Shown here piece by piece: positions 1 to 8,636 of a stretch of 64,000 nt of DNA. How positions within the stretch are numbered: position 1 is the first letter of the stretch; each line of letters starts with the position of its first letter. The stretch is from positions 101,540 through 165,539 of the forward strand of contig NZ_LAHA01000002.1 in NCBI RefSeq assembly GCF_002608075.1, given 5' to 3'. The position numbers and the translations under genes were made by a program. The notes beneath the pieces were generated by a model. That model was not told the DNA's origin, did no database searches, and saw only the letters and a list, made by a program, of their open reading frames with translations. This DNA is from Nostoc linckia z4. Its GTDB lineage: Bacteria > Cyanobacteriota > Cyanobacteriia > Cyanobacteriales > Nostocaceae.

Positions 1-152
1 ACCGCAGCCGTGTTACAGTCAATACGGTCAAACTCTTCCTTGTAAAGCCTCCCAATGGCATTAACACTAATACCAGTTATTTTGGCTAGTTGGTATTGGG
101 ATAAATCCCCTTTTTCCATAAAATCCTTTAACCTACAGCAAATTTTTCTCAT
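1..152 (-). CDS. HTH (XRE/Cro-C1-like) regulator, partial
   Basis: This reading frame runs off the left edge of the window; only about the first 50 residues are present. It begins MRKICCRLKDFMEKGDLSQY and continues with QLAKITGISVNAIGRLYKEE, the spacing of a Cro/C1-type helix-turn-helix: the helix starting at QLAKITG, then the recognition helix SVNAIGRLY. Small cyanobacterial regulators of the HTH_26 kind look like this. The target and effector are unknown. A second ATG (codon 11, MEKGD) is an alternative start. The gene diverges from the exonuclease gene at 384. Confidence 0.65.
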   Translation of the reverse strand, partial: MRKICCRLKDFMEKGDLSQYQLAKITGISVNAIGRLYKEEFDRIDCNTAA

Positions 153-317
153 AAATTCTCTATTCAGTACTTAAAACTTAATCAAGAAGTCTATAACAAT
201 ATCACCACTAGCAGATATTAGTAACGCTTCCGTAATAACACTAAATAAACTAATAACGCTAGTGTTGACAAAGTAACATTGGTAAAGTAATCTGTATATA
301 TTCGGCTGTAAAAAGCC

Positions 318-358
318 AAAAAAATGCCCCCAAGGTTTCAACTTGGTAGGCATGTTTT
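318..358 (-). terminator. Hairpin with T tract upstream of the exonuclease gene
   Basis: AAAATGCC at 321-328 pairs with GGCATGTTTT at 349-358, and CCAAG at 330-334 pairs with CTTGG at 342-346, giving a long two-part stem. Read on the minus strand the stem is followed by seven Ts, as in an intrinsic terminator. Read on the plus strand it lies in the leader of the gene at 384. No minus-strand gene ends just before it, so its role is uncertain. Confidence 0.4.
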
Positions 359-383
359 CAATTATTTATTTTGTACTCCTATT

Positions 384-1145
384 ATGACGCAAAATTCCTT
401 CGTTTCATCCAATGCCCAGTTTCCTACACCTGATCAAGTTCTAATCCTTGATACAGAAACCACAGACTTAGACGTTAAGACAGGGCAGGTTATAGAGCTA
501 GGAGCTATTCTGTATTCGGTGAAACATCAAACCACCATTAAACAATATTCAGCTCTTCTCCCAGCACAGAATAATCCGGCAGAACATATAAACCGGATTA
601 AGCCAGCACCGTTAATGGAAATAACAGAAGAACAAGTGGCTGAAAGTGTGTGGATGATAACTGAGATGGCAAAGAAGGCGCAAGTTATTGTGGCACACAA
701 TGCTGAGTTTGACCAGAAGTGGTTTGGTTCTTCAAATAATGGAAAAAGTCTGCTACCTGTTTTATTGAACTCTAAAAATGAACCACTTCGTTGGGTTTGT
801 ACCTGTACTGAATTTGAATGGCCTCGTCAAATCCGATCTGGTCAATCTCTTATTGAATTAGCAGCAGCGCATGATATTGGTATTTTTGGAAATCATAGGG
901 CATTAACAGACTGTCAATTGATCGCATATCTTTTTGATCGGATGGAGAACCTGAACGCCATGTTTCAAATGGCGTTAAGACCGAAAGCTTACTTTAAAGC
1001 TCTTGTAACCTATGACAATAGGGAACTTGCAAAAAAGGCAGGTTTTAAATGGATTCCTAACCTTAAGAGTTGGGTGAAAAAAATGGCTGTCGATGATACC
1101 AAAGAACTTCCTTTTATGGTAAACCAAATTGAATTTTGTCAGTAA
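384..1145 (+). CDS. DEDDh-family 3'-5' exonuclease (DnaQ-like)
   Basis: The 253-residue protein has the three exonuclease motifs in order: ExoI LDTETTDLD (D23, E25), ExoII AHNAEFD (D110) and ExoIII NHRALTDC (H171, D176). The histidine five residues before the last aspartate makes it a DEDDh enzyme, the class of the DnaQ proofreading subunit and of RNase T, which removes nucleotides from 3' ends using two metal ions. A further ~55 residues (AKKAGFKWIPNLKSWVKKM region) follow the nuclease domain and recall small accessory domains on other cyanobacterial exonucleases. The ATG at 384 is preferred to one at 324, which lies inside the upstream hairpin region. Whether it acts in repair, proofreading or RNA processing cannot be told. 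Confidence 0.85.
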   Translation: MTQNSFVSSNAQFPTPDQVLILDTETTDLDVKTGQVIELGAILYSVKHQTTIKQYSALLPAQNNPAEHINRIKPAPLMEITEEQVAESVWMITEMAKKAQVIVAHNAEFDQKWFGSSNNGKSLLPVLLNSKNEPLRWVCTCTEFEWPRQIRSGQSLIELAAAHDIGIFGNHRALTDCQLIAYLFDRMENLNAMFQMALRPKAYFKALVTYDNRELAKKAGFKWIPNLKSWVKKMAVDDTKELPFMVNQIEFCQ

Positions 1146-1180
1146 TCTAGACGAAGTTCATTTATTTCCTGAAATAAAGC

Positions 1181-1230
1181 GATTGCACCTATGTTATCTC
1201 ACTCTTTGGCTAGAGGTGCGATCAATTTTT
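1181..1230 (+). terminator. Putative intrinsic terminator of the exonuclease gene
   Basis: ATTGCACCT (from 1182) pairs with AGGTGCGAT (ending 1222), allowing one G-U pair, and is followed by CAATTTTTAA. It lies about 40 bases after the stop codon of the exonuclease gene. The loop is long, so the call is moderate. Confidence 0.45.
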
Positions 1231-1359
1231 AACTTTAAGTTAAGATAGGCTGTCCTTTTTAAGATAGCCTATATCTAACCTTCAGGAGTCTACAGTCTCA
1301 AGTCAATTTTGCTAGCGTAGTGCTATAGGGTTTATCACTTCCCAGCACGAGGTTTTAAT

Positions 1360-2235
1360 ATGGCTCATTTAAATCAGCGTCGCAGCCAAAATGTTAACGG
1401 CGATTTTTATGTAGATACTACTTGTATTGATTGTGATACCTGTCGCTGGATGACTCCAGAAGTGTTTTCCCGTATTGATGAACAGTCAGCAGTTTATCAT
1501 CAACCAACAAATGAAGCCCAAACATTAGCAGCGCTAGAAGCACTTTTAGCTTGTCCTACTAGTTCTATTGGCACAATTGAAAAACCAAAAGATATCAAAG
1601 TTGCTCAAGAAAAGTTTCCAATTTTAGTAGAAGAAAATATTTATCATTGTGGCTATCATTCTGAAAAGTCTTACGGTGCTGCTAGCTATTTAATTCAACT
1701 TCCAGAAGGGAATATTTTGGTGGATTCTCCTCGATTTACGCCGCCTTTAGTCAAGCGTATAGAAGAGATGGGTGGAATTCGTTATATGTATCTAACTCAC
1801 AGGGATGATGTCGCAGATCATCAAAAGTTTGCCGAGCATTTTCAGTGTCAGCGCATCCTTCACGCTGATGAAATTTCTGCGGGTACTCGCAATGTGGAAA
1901 TACAGTTAACTGGTTTTGAACCGTTTACCTTGACTGAGGATTTATTAATTATTTCAGTTCCAGGCCACACCAAAGGACACACTGTTTTACTCTATAAAAA
2001 CAAGTTTCTCTTTACTGGCGACCATCTCGCTTGGTCAGAAAGGTTGCAGCAACTAGTTGCATTCCACGATGTCTGCTGGTATTCTTGGCCAGAACAAACT
2101 AAATCAATGCGTAACTTGGCTAATTACTCTTTTGAATGGGTGCTACCAGGTCATGGACGGAGGTTTCATGCTGATAGAGAAACCATGCGCCAACAGATGC
2201 AAAAGTGTATTGAATTCATGGAATCTTTGAAGTAG
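1360..2235 (+). CDS. Ferredoxin-like / metallo-beta-lactamase-fold fusion protein
   Basis: The 291-residue protein joins two modules. Residues 20-70 carry C22-x2-C25-x2-C28 and a distant C65-P66, the cysteine pattern of a single 4Fe-4S ferredoxin domain. Residues 90-285 are a metallo-beta-lactamase fold: LTHRDDVADH stands where HxHxDH-type metal ligands usually are, followed by VPGHTKGH, FTGDH and LPGHGRR. Such folds hydrolyse thioesters, glyoxalase intermediates or nucleic acids, or reduce O2/NO when joined to flavodoxin; here no flavodoxin domain is present. The first metal motif departs from the usual histidine spacing. It stands alone between a terminator and a convergent minus-strand gene. 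Substrate unknown; a redox-linked hydrolase is an inference. Confidence 0.75.
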   Translation: MAHLNQRRSQNVNGDFYVDTTCIDCDTCRWMTPEVFSRIDEQSAVYHQPTNEAQTLAALEALLACPTSSIGTIEKPKDIKVAQEKFPILVEENIYHCGYHSEKSYGAASYLIQLPEGNILVDSPRFTPPLVKRIEEMGGIRYMYLTHRDDVADHQKFAEHFQCQRILHADEISAGTRNVEIQLTGFEPFTLTEDLLIISVPGHTKGHTVLLYKNKFLFTGDHLAWSERLQQLVAFHDVCWYSWPEQTKSMRNLANYSFEWVLPGHGRRFHADRETMRQQMQKCIEFMESLK

Positions 2236-2363
2236 ATGTCAGTGTAAGCTTAAAGTTGGATAAAACTTGGCAAGTTTAGATTTTAAATTTTGAATCTTCA
2301 ATCCAAAATCTAAAATCTAAAATTCGGTGATAAATTAACTTATGTACTGATGAGAATTTATCT

Positions 2364-2798
2364 TTATTGTTGGTTGAACCAATTTTCTAAATCAGCAACA
2401 GTAGTAAAATCTAGCAATGCTTCTCCTAGATTCTCTAATTGTTCAATAGATAATTCTTGAACTCGCTCGATTAATGAAGCATCAATTTCATCAAAACGAC
2501 GATTGAGTAGACGCAGTATTAAGTTTTGTTCGCCTTCTTGTCTTCCTTCTTGTCTTCCTTCTTGTCTTCCTTCTTGTTTGGCTTGTTCTCTATCTCTTTG
2601 ATAAAGTGGCTCTAATCGCATAATCAACTCCCGATCATCTGCTTCTAATTCTTGATTGACTCTCAAGTTTTCGCGCAAGTTATAGATTAATTCGAGTGTA
2701 GCTTTCTGGTATGGATGATTTAATGGTAACGCTTCCAACTCAATAATTGCTTGTGACTGTATGCTTCCCCTACCCAAAAGCCTTAACCATAAAGTCAT
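2364..2798 (-). CDS. C-terminal part of an Rpn/PD-(D/E)XK transposase-like protein (DUF4351 type), truncated
   Basis: The 144-residue product ends with the helical tail LIERVQELSIEQLENLGEAL and ADLENWF, typical of DUF4351 at the C-terminus of cyanobacterial Rpn-family proteins, which usually have about 280-300 residues with a PD-(D/E)XK nuclease domain first. Here that nuclease half is missing: an in-frame TAA stands five codons upstream of the ATG. A run of QEGR units (RQEGRQEGRQEGEQ) comes from tandem 12-base repeats, a site where these genes often vary in length. It may be a remnant or a stand-alone tail; a nuclease activity is unlikely. Confidence 0.6.
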   Translation of the reverse strand: MTLWLRLLGRGSIQSQAIIELEALPLNHPYQKATLELIYNLRENLRVNQELEADDRELIMRLEPLYQRDREQAKQEGRQEGRQEGRQEGEQNLILRLLNRRFDEIDASLIERVQELSIEQLENLGEALLDFTTVADLENWFNQQ

Positions 2799-2942
2799 AA
2801 AGTCTACCTCAAATTAGCTTTAAGTAGTCTATATTTACTATTGCTAATTTAACTGGGAAATTTGGAAATCGTAGCTTTAAAAAAATGCTTGACAAGCTTA
2901 TTTTGTCTAAATTCTGCCTCTAGTTACAAGCGCATCAGAAAT

Positions 2943-4412
2943 TTATTTCTTAAAATATCTCAAGCCATAACGGTCTTGATATTTGCTGATATAGTCTACA
3001 TTTTGTTGCTCTAATTTTGACAACAATTTAGGTGAAAATTCTTTTGGTGAATATATGGGACGATACCAAGGTTGGTTATTAAAGTAAGCTTGTAATTCAG
3101 GCGTATCAAAACGGCGACCGTGGCTAGCAAATATCGAATTTCGCATAATATCTAATTCAAAACCGCTTTTACCATCTAAATCTGCATCGATGACAGGTCT
3201 TTGAGAAAGCCAAAAATAAGTATTAACAGTGGTGTTCTCATTTGGCGTTGTTAACTCAGTTGAAGAAGGTGTAGGTTGAGTGGAAATAGATGGAGTTGGT
3301 GTAAATTTTGGAGTTTCTATCACCGGACTAGGGATAGTTGATGGTGTTGGTGAAGGTGATATCGTTTTGTCTGTTATTTGTTGAGAAGGTTTTGTCAGCA
3401 TTTGACCAATAATTACAGATGCACCAATTAATCCAGCTGCAATTAAACTACCGATGAGGATATTATTCTGACTATTATTTTGAGAACTTTGAGGAATTGG
3501 CTGTGGCTTTTCATGCACTGTTTGAGGTGGTGGTGCAGATACTAAAGTTGCTTGAGTTGAGACGGGTTGCGTGGGCAAAATTGGATTTGCTATGCTCTGC
3601 AAAGCATCTAGCATTGCTCTAGCTGTAGGATAGCGATCGCGTGGATGATAAGCAATGGCTCTGTCAATTATTCCTACCATCATGGGGCTAATATGACTGG
3701 CGTACTGTCGCCAAATAATTTCACCAGTTTGAGAATCTGTTTCTAATTGTTGCGCTACTCTACCAGTCAGTAAATAAATTATCGTCATTCCCAAACTATA
3801 TAAATCACTCGAATAAACTGGTCTACCTGCGGCTTGTTCGCTAGGCATATACCCTGGTGTACCAATGACAATGGAACTGGTAGGATTTCCTTGGGAATTT
3901 ACCACTGTTCCCATTGATTCCCGCACAGCACCAAAATCAATTAACACTGGTTTTCCGTCACGATAACGCACGATGATGTTATCGGGTTTGATGTCGCGGT
4001 GAACGATATTTTTCGAGTGGACGTAATCCAAAACAGGTAAAATATTCATGAATAATTCTAAAGCAGCAGCTTCACTAAATTGCCCTTGCTTTTGGAATTT
4101 TGCAGTTAAAGTATCACCTTCAACCCACTCCTGAACTAAATAAAATTCCCCACCTGAAGAGAAGTAAGCATACAACGCTGGAATCTGGTCATTTGCACCA
4201 CCGAGTTCTTCTAAAATCGCTGCTTCCCGTTGAAATCTCTCTTGCACTATTTGATAAATTTGCGGGTTGTTGTGAATTGGTCTTAGTTGTTTGACCACAC
4301 AACGGCGCTTTGAAGGCATATAAGTGTCTTCTGCGAGGTAGGTTTGGCCAAACCCACCAGCACCCAATGTCTGGATAACTTGATAGCGATCGTTGAGCAG
4401 CTGTATTGTCAT
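2943..4412 (-). CDS. Membrane-anchored Ser/Thr protein kinase with C-terminal YARHG-like domain
   Basis: The 489-residue protein starts with a Hanks-type kinase domain (about 10-272): glycine loop LGAGGFGQTYLAED (17-29), ATP lysine K41, catalytic HRDIKPDN (H138, D140, N145), DFG at 159-161, and GTPGYMPSEQ in the activation region. A Pro/Gln-rich stretch leads to one membrane segment (about 320-340, ILIGSLIAAGLIGASVIIGQ). A Pro/Ser/Thr-rich linker follows, then an outer domain (about 395-485) with NSIFASHGRRF and WYRP, matching the YARHG extracellular module. The layout suggests a sensor whose outer domain detects a cell-surface signal. Ligand and substrates are unknown. It is transcribed away from the GIY-YIG gene in the same direction. 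Confidence 0.9.
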   Translation of the reverse strand: MTIQLLNDRYQVIQTLGAGGFGQTYLAEDTYMPSKRRCVVKQLRPIHNNPQIYQIVQERFQREAAILEELGGANDQIPALYAYFSSGGEFYLVQEWVEGDTLTAKFQKQGQFSEAAALELFMNILPVLDYVHSKNIVHRDIKPDNIIVRYRDGKPVLIDFGAVRESMGTVVNSQGNPTSSIVIGTPGYMPSEQAAGRPVYSSDLYSLGMTIIYLLTGRVAQQLETDSQTGEIIWRQYASHISPMMVGIIDRAIAYHPRDRYPTARAMLDALQSIANPILPTQPVSTQATLVSAPPPQTVHEKPQPIPQSSQNNSQNNILIGSLIAAGLIGASVIIGQMLTKPSQQITDKTISPSPTPSTIPSPVIETPKFTPTPSISTQPTPSSTELTTPNENTTVNTYFWLSQRPVIDADLDGKSGFELDIMRNSIFASHGRRFDTPELQAYFNNQPWYRPIYSPKEFSPKLLSKLEQQNVDYISKYQDRYGLRYFKK

Positions 4413-4459
4413 AAAAGATTACCAGCAATATTCATAAGATAGTTTTCCCAAAACTACCT

Positions 4460-5005
4460 TCATTTCAAATCCAGTAACCCTTGTTCTTTCAATTTAGGAT
4501 TAAAGCGAATTTCTACTTGCAAACTACGCGCTTCTAATTCTTTTAGGATTTCCGCTTCTACTCGCCGCGCCACATTTTTAATAACTTTTATTTTTGCTAA
4601 TTCATCATTGGCTGGATTTTGGTAATTTGCCTGTTCTTCAGATGTCATTAATTTTTTGACATCAATGGGGTTAGTCCATTTTTCCTTATAATCTCCATTT
4701 CCTAGTGGCACACTACCATTTTCAACAATCCAAGCATTTTCAATATTTTCTAAAACCGTGCGACTGGGACGTTCTATAGTTTGAACTTTCACCCAATAAC
4801 ATTGCTGTGGTTGACGTATCAAATGCTGCTTCAGGCTGAGATAAACATCACGGGAATATCCGACAAATTGTAAAGTTTTTTCTCGGTTAAAGATAGCATA
4901 CACGCCAATTTTACCTTGAAATTGTTCGGGGAGTTGGCCGCGATCGCCAATATAAGGAATGTATTCCAAACTTGCCAAAGCAGGAGTATTTGTTTCAGTA
5001 GCCAT
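4460..5005 (-). CDS. GIY-YIG nuclease-fold protein
   Basis: The 181-residue protein shows the GIY-YIG core: GVYAIFN at 34-40 (GIY position), FVGYSRDVYLSLKQH at 47-61 (YIG position with the downstream arginine), then LENIENAWIVENGSVPLGN, where the family's metal-binding glutamate and asparagine are expected. Family members cut DNA in repair, restriction or homing; many short cyanobacterial versions have no known role. A charged C-terminal helical stretch (about 130-181) follows. It lies 47 bases upstream of the kinase gene on the same strand, so the two may be cotranscribed. Confidence 0.75.
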   Translation of the reverse strand: MATETNTPALASLEYIPYIGDRGQLPEQFQGKIGVYAIFNREKTLQFVGYSRDVYLSLKQHLIRQPQQCYWVKVQTIERPSRTVLENIENAWIVENGSVPLGNGDYKEKWTNPIDVKKLMTSEEQANYQNPANDELAKIKVIKNVARRVEAEILKELEARSLQVEIRFNPKLKEQGLLDLK

Positions 5006-5127
5006 AAATCAAAAACTTGCTATTGCCTTTCTATTTCAAAATTTCTAGAGTAATCCTAAATCACTTAACTAAAATCTCTCTTATATCTCCTCTCTGCGTT
5101 CTCTGCGTCTGTGCGTGAAATTATTCT

Positions 5128-5448
5128 TCAAAATTTACGGTAAATAGCACAAAGGCGACTGGGTTTAAAAATCTTAGCACTAAACATGAAATTTGGTGGT
5201 ACATTAATGATGATATATTCATCAGATTCATGATATTTTTCAAACTCTGCCGGCATTCCCTTAATAGTAGTTAAGCTATAAGGAACAGGCTGGAAAAGTA
5301 ACTCCGTAAATTCAATTTTTTCACACTGTAATTGCTGGCATATTTGCTTTAAAAAAGCTTCACTAGTTAATAATTTGAATAAACTTTCTTTAGCTTGTGG
5401 TTCGAGAGTGAAACTCCCATCAAAGTTTTCAACTATTTTTAGAGGCAT
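5128..5448 (-). CDS. Hypothetical protein, 106 residues
   Basis: Not recognised. The protein begins MPLKIVENFDGSFTLEPQAK and is soluble in composition, with no signal peptide or membrane segment. A helical-looking stretch (20-45) and a strand-rich C-terminal half are visible. It lies between the GIY-YIG gene and the WD40 gene on the same strand, with gaps of 120 and 230 bases. Codon use resembles its neighbours, and the unbroken frame with no overlapping competitor is the main support. Confidence 0.5.
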   Translation of the reverse strand: MPLKIVENFDGSFTLEPQAKESLFKLLTSEAFLKQICQQLQCEKIEFTELLFQPVPYSLTTIKGMPAEFEKYHESDEYIIINVPPNFMFSAKIFKPSRLCAIYRKF

Positions 5449-5680
5449 TTTATCTATAGATATTAATTAACAACTCAGTGATGACATAAATTTGGCAACA
5501 TTTTGTACATGCTTATACCCAAATACTGAGAAACAAAGCCTACCTTTTTCAGTAGTTGAGCTTTGTGAAAATCGTCACTTTAAGATTAGCCTATTGGATT
5601 ATGGTACTCAAAAGTAAGCTGACATGATTAAGAATCATGAAGTGTAAGAGGCTATTATTCCGATGGAGATTATCTTCGTA

Positions 5681-8155
5681 CTAATCTCTATTGCTATCTT
5701 CCTCTAGCAGTTCTTCTGGTTCGCATTTCCAGACTTTTAGAGTCAAATCTCCACCAAGACTTACCATTGTTTGACCATCATTGCTAAAGACAACCTGCTC
5801 AATTCCACCTGAGTGGCCAGGGAGTGTTTGAAGCAGTTTCCCTGTTTCTCGATTCCGAATTTGCAAATCCCAAATACCTGTAGTCTCATCTTCAATGATT
5901 GTACAGAGGGTGTGTTTATCAGGAATTAGAATTGAATCTTTTGAACAGGATGGAAGCTTTTCTCCTGTCTCAATATTCCATACGTGAAGCACGTTATCTG
6001 TATCTTTACAAAGAACTATATTATCATTAAAGGTGATAGTGGAGGGTTTCATATAATAATTCGTGTCAGGTGTACCTCTATCCATTAATGAACTCATATC
6101 AAAATAATTAAATCGACGTTTTTCAAAAATCATTTTTGCATCAAACGATAATGATTTGAGGTTTTCTCCAGTATGAGAACTCCACAAACACAGAGAGTTT
6201 CTATAACGATATGAACTCACGAGTATCTGTCCATCTGGATTAAAAGTAAGTCCAAAAACATCTTCTTGAGAAATTGAATGCACAAGCTTCTGTAGCTTAA
6301 AATTCCAAATATGGATACTATTATCGTCGCTACTAGCAAGTAATTCATAATCAGGACTAAAGGTTACACAGTGAATAGAGGATGAATGTTCGGGAAGAGT
6401 AAAAAGTAATTCACCAGTGAATATATCCCAAATTCTAATTTTTTTGTCTTCACAACCAGCAGCAAGCAATTTACTATTCAGACTAATGTTAATAGGCTTC
6501 TCTTTACGATAATCATTAGCTATTCTTTCAGAAGGATTGAATAGCAAGTTTCCTGTTTGAGAATTATAAATTTTAATTGTATTGTATGAATCAGTAATCA
6601 GCAGCGTTCCGTCAATGCTAAAGGCATGAAAATTTTCTGATAGTTGATACAATGATTTTCCATTTACAGGGTTAAAAATAGTAATTTTACTATATTTATC
6701 CAGTTTCAAAAGTAGTTTTCCATCGGGACTAAATCCATCAAAATTATAAGTAAAAGCACGAATTAATTTTTCATTATTTAAATTCCAAATTTTAGTTACA
6801 CCACCAATAGTATGGTTTTGATAATCAGGTTTAGTAAATGAATTGTAGTAGTAATATTTTTCTTTTTTGGGTACTTCAATTTCATAAGATTGGCTTATGC
6901 CAAGTAAGGTTTGTCCATCAGGGCTAATTTCAATTGAGTATAAAGAATCAGAAAATCCAGTAAAAGTATTTACACACTTCCAAACCTGAGCTTGTTGAAG
7001 CATTTTAATTTCCCTTTCATGCACTTGAAGCTGCTGCTGTTGTATCTCCTTGAGGAGGTCTAGATAGGGTTGAATAAAGGATGTGGCTGCTTCTAATGGC
7101 AATCCCAAATCCATTTGAAATAGCTGGGGTTCATAATAAGGGTCTACTTCAATCAAGTAATATAAATCTGCCAGAAATGCTGCCAGCAATTTATTTAAAA
7201 CAACAATTAAATCACAAATTTCACAAAGAATTGTTTCATCACTAATTTCGGGGTTTTCAGCTTTTAATTGTTGAGAGAGCGATCGCCAATCTAAAGACTC
7301 TGTAATATTGAGGGTAGAGTGTCCGCTCAAACCTAGAAAACTGATATGAAAAAAAACTTTACGACTAGTAACGTTACTATAAATAATTGCTGTGGGAACT
7401 GGAGCCAAGATGTTTCTTAGCTGCTCAATTTCTAAATCAAACACAGCTTGACTGAAGAATCTACTGTAAAACCTAACTGGAGACTTTTTACTAGTATCAG
7501 GATAACGTTGCTGCATGAACTGTTTAAGTTCGTTTTCAACTTCCATCCCCAATTCTTCTTTTAAAAAAGCAGGACAAGCTTCACTTACTTCTGGCTTAGA
7601 AAGCAACATCAACAGGCGAAGTTGCTGCTGTCCATCAACCAAAATACTTTTTAACTCGGCGCGACTTAGAATAGTTGGTAGCTTCTCTCGATCCCAGTAA
7701 CCCTGAAGATTAGTGAGTTGGATAGCGATTTCCTGCTCTTTGTGTTTTTGCAGTAATTCTCGGTATAAAGCACTTTGTTTAGCCTGAAAATCTCGGTCTA
7801 CCCTCGCCATTGATTCCTGAAGCCGCAGCTTTTTATGCTCTAGTGCTAGCAGTTTTTCTCTATACTCAGAATTATCAATAGCAATTGCCTTTTGAATGTT
7901 TAGAGCAGTTTCTTGAATGTCTAACTCCTGTGCTTTGAGATCTGCTATGCGCTGCTGCTGCTCTCCAAGTACCTTTAAAAGAGACTCGTTGACATTTGTA
8001 TTTGTACTATTGCTTGGTGAGTCTGAAATTTTGGGCTTCTTACGTTTCTCCCTCAACTCGTCACTCAAGAAAACAGCTACTAGCCGTTGTGCTACCCCCA
8101 CAATTAAAGGAGTTACGTGGTTGGTGGCGATCGCTAAAATATGGGGTAACATCAT
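5681..8155 (-). CDS. Coiled-coil / WD40-repeat protein, 824 residues
   Basis: The N-terminal 25 residues are hydrophobic (MMLPHILAIATNHVTPLIVG) and could anchor the protein or form a short helix. Residues 60-150 are a heptad-rich coiled coil (EQQQRIADLKAQELDIQE, then EHKKLRLQESMARV). Residues 150-390 form an uncharacterised alpha/beta module containing WDREKLPTILSRAELK and FSQAVFDLEIEQLRNILAPV. From about 405 to 815 there are degenerate WD40 units (SPDGQTLLGIS, SPDYELLASSDDNSIHIWN, SNDGQTMVSLGGDLTLKVW), probably one or two propellers. No enzyme motif is apparent. It probably acts as a scaffold or sensor. A short His/Asp-rich gene lies 62 bases upstream on the same strand and may share its transcript. 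Confidence 0.7.
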   Translation of the reverse strand: MMLPHILAIATNHVTPLIVGVAQRLVAVFLSDELREKRKKPKISDSPSNSTNTNVNESLLKVLGEQQQRIADLKAQELDIQETALNIQKAIAIDNSEYREKLLALEHKKLRLQESMARVDRDFQAKQSALYRELLQKHKEQEIAIQLTNLQGYWDREKLPTILSRAELKSILVDGQQQLRLLMLLSKPEVSEACPAFLKEELGMEVENELKQFMQQRYPDTSKKSPVRFYSRFFSQAVFDLEIEQLRNILAPVPTAIIYSNVTSRKVFFHISFLGLSGHSTLNITESLDWRSLSQQLKAENPEISDETILCEICDLIVVLNKLLAAFLADLYYLIEVDPYYEPQLFQMDLGLPLEAATSFIQPYLDLLKEIQQQQLQVHEREIKMLQQAQVWKCVNTFTGFSDSLYSIEISPDGQTLLGISQSYEIEVPKKEKYYYYNSFTKPDYQNHTIGGVTKIWNLNNEKLIRAFTYNFDGFSPDGKLLLKLDKYSKITIFNPVNGKSLYQLSENFHAFSIDGTLLITDSYNTIKIYNSQTGNLLFNPSERIANDYRKEKPINISLNSKLLAAGCEDKKIRIWDIFTGELLFTLPEHSSSIHCVTFSPDYELLASSDDNSIHIWNFKLQKLVHSISQEDVFGLTFNPDGQILVSSYRYRNSLCLWSSHTGENLKSLSFDAKMIFEKRRFNYFDMSSLMDRGTPDTNYYMKPSTITFNDNIVLCKDTDNVLHVWNIETGEKLPSCSKDSILIPDKHTLCTIIEDETTGIWDLQIRNRETGKLLQTLPGHSGGIEQVVFSNDGQTMVSLGGDLTLKVWKCEPEELLEEDSNRD

Positions 8156-8217
8156 ACAATTATCTTTAGAGAGTCACAAAATTGCTATCAGGTAGAAAAT
8201 TGTTTGTCTAAAACTCT

Positions 8218-8430
8218 CTAATCATCGCAATTTCCATTGCCGTCATCGTCATCACAAATATCATGATGGTCATCGTCGTGGTCGTCATGGTCGTGTTCAT
8301 CGTGACTGTGGTCGTTGTGGTTATTCTCGCTATAACTAACCCCACCCTGGTCGCGAGAACCATCATAACCTCTGCGACGATTACGTAACTCGTCAGTTAA
8401 AGCATTCAAATCACTTCTTAGATTACTCAT
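8218..8430 (-). CDS. Small His/Asp-rich protein (possible metal binder)
   Basis: The predicted 70-residue protein starts MSNLRSDLNALTDELRNRRR, an amphipathic helix, and then becomes a run of His, Asp and Glu (units such as DHSHDEHDHDDHDD) ending ICDDDDGNGNCDD with two cysteines. The ATG at 8430 is preferred to a TTG nine codons earlier because AGAAAG stands just upstream. His/Asp tracts of this kind bind Ni, Zn or Co in metallochaperones, but no known family is recognised. It sits 62 bases before the coiled-coil/WD40 gene. The repetitive codons (CAT/GAT) make the coding call less certain. Confidence 0.5.
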   Translation of the reverse strand: MSNLRSDLNALTDELRNRRRGYDGSRDQGGVSYSENNHNDHSHDEHDHDDHDDDHHDICDDDDGNGNCDD

Positions 8431-8583
8431 TACTTTCTGTCTTATTGGATACTTCAATTTTATGTGATGAATAACAATTTGAAAAAAGAATGGGACAAAT
8501 ATACATGCTCAAACTCTTATGATGTGTGGTTTTCTTAATGCGTGAATTTTGAATTGATATTAGTCTATTTATTGAGAGCAAAT

Positions 8584-8619
8584 AAAAAAGGCAAAAGAAA
8601 ATCTTCCTTTGCCTTTTTA
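8584..8619 (-). terminator. Intrinsic terminator of the rpo cluster
   Basis: Read on the minus strand, AAAAAGGCAAAGGAAGATTT folds back on CTTTTGCCTTTTTT; the stem pairs AAAAAGGCAAA with TTTGCCTTTTT and ends in a T run. It starts 18 bases after the rpoC2 stop codon, as expected for the end of the rpoB-rpoC1-rpoC2 transcript. Confidence 0.85.
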
Positions 8620-8636
8620 TCATTTAGATTTGAGTT

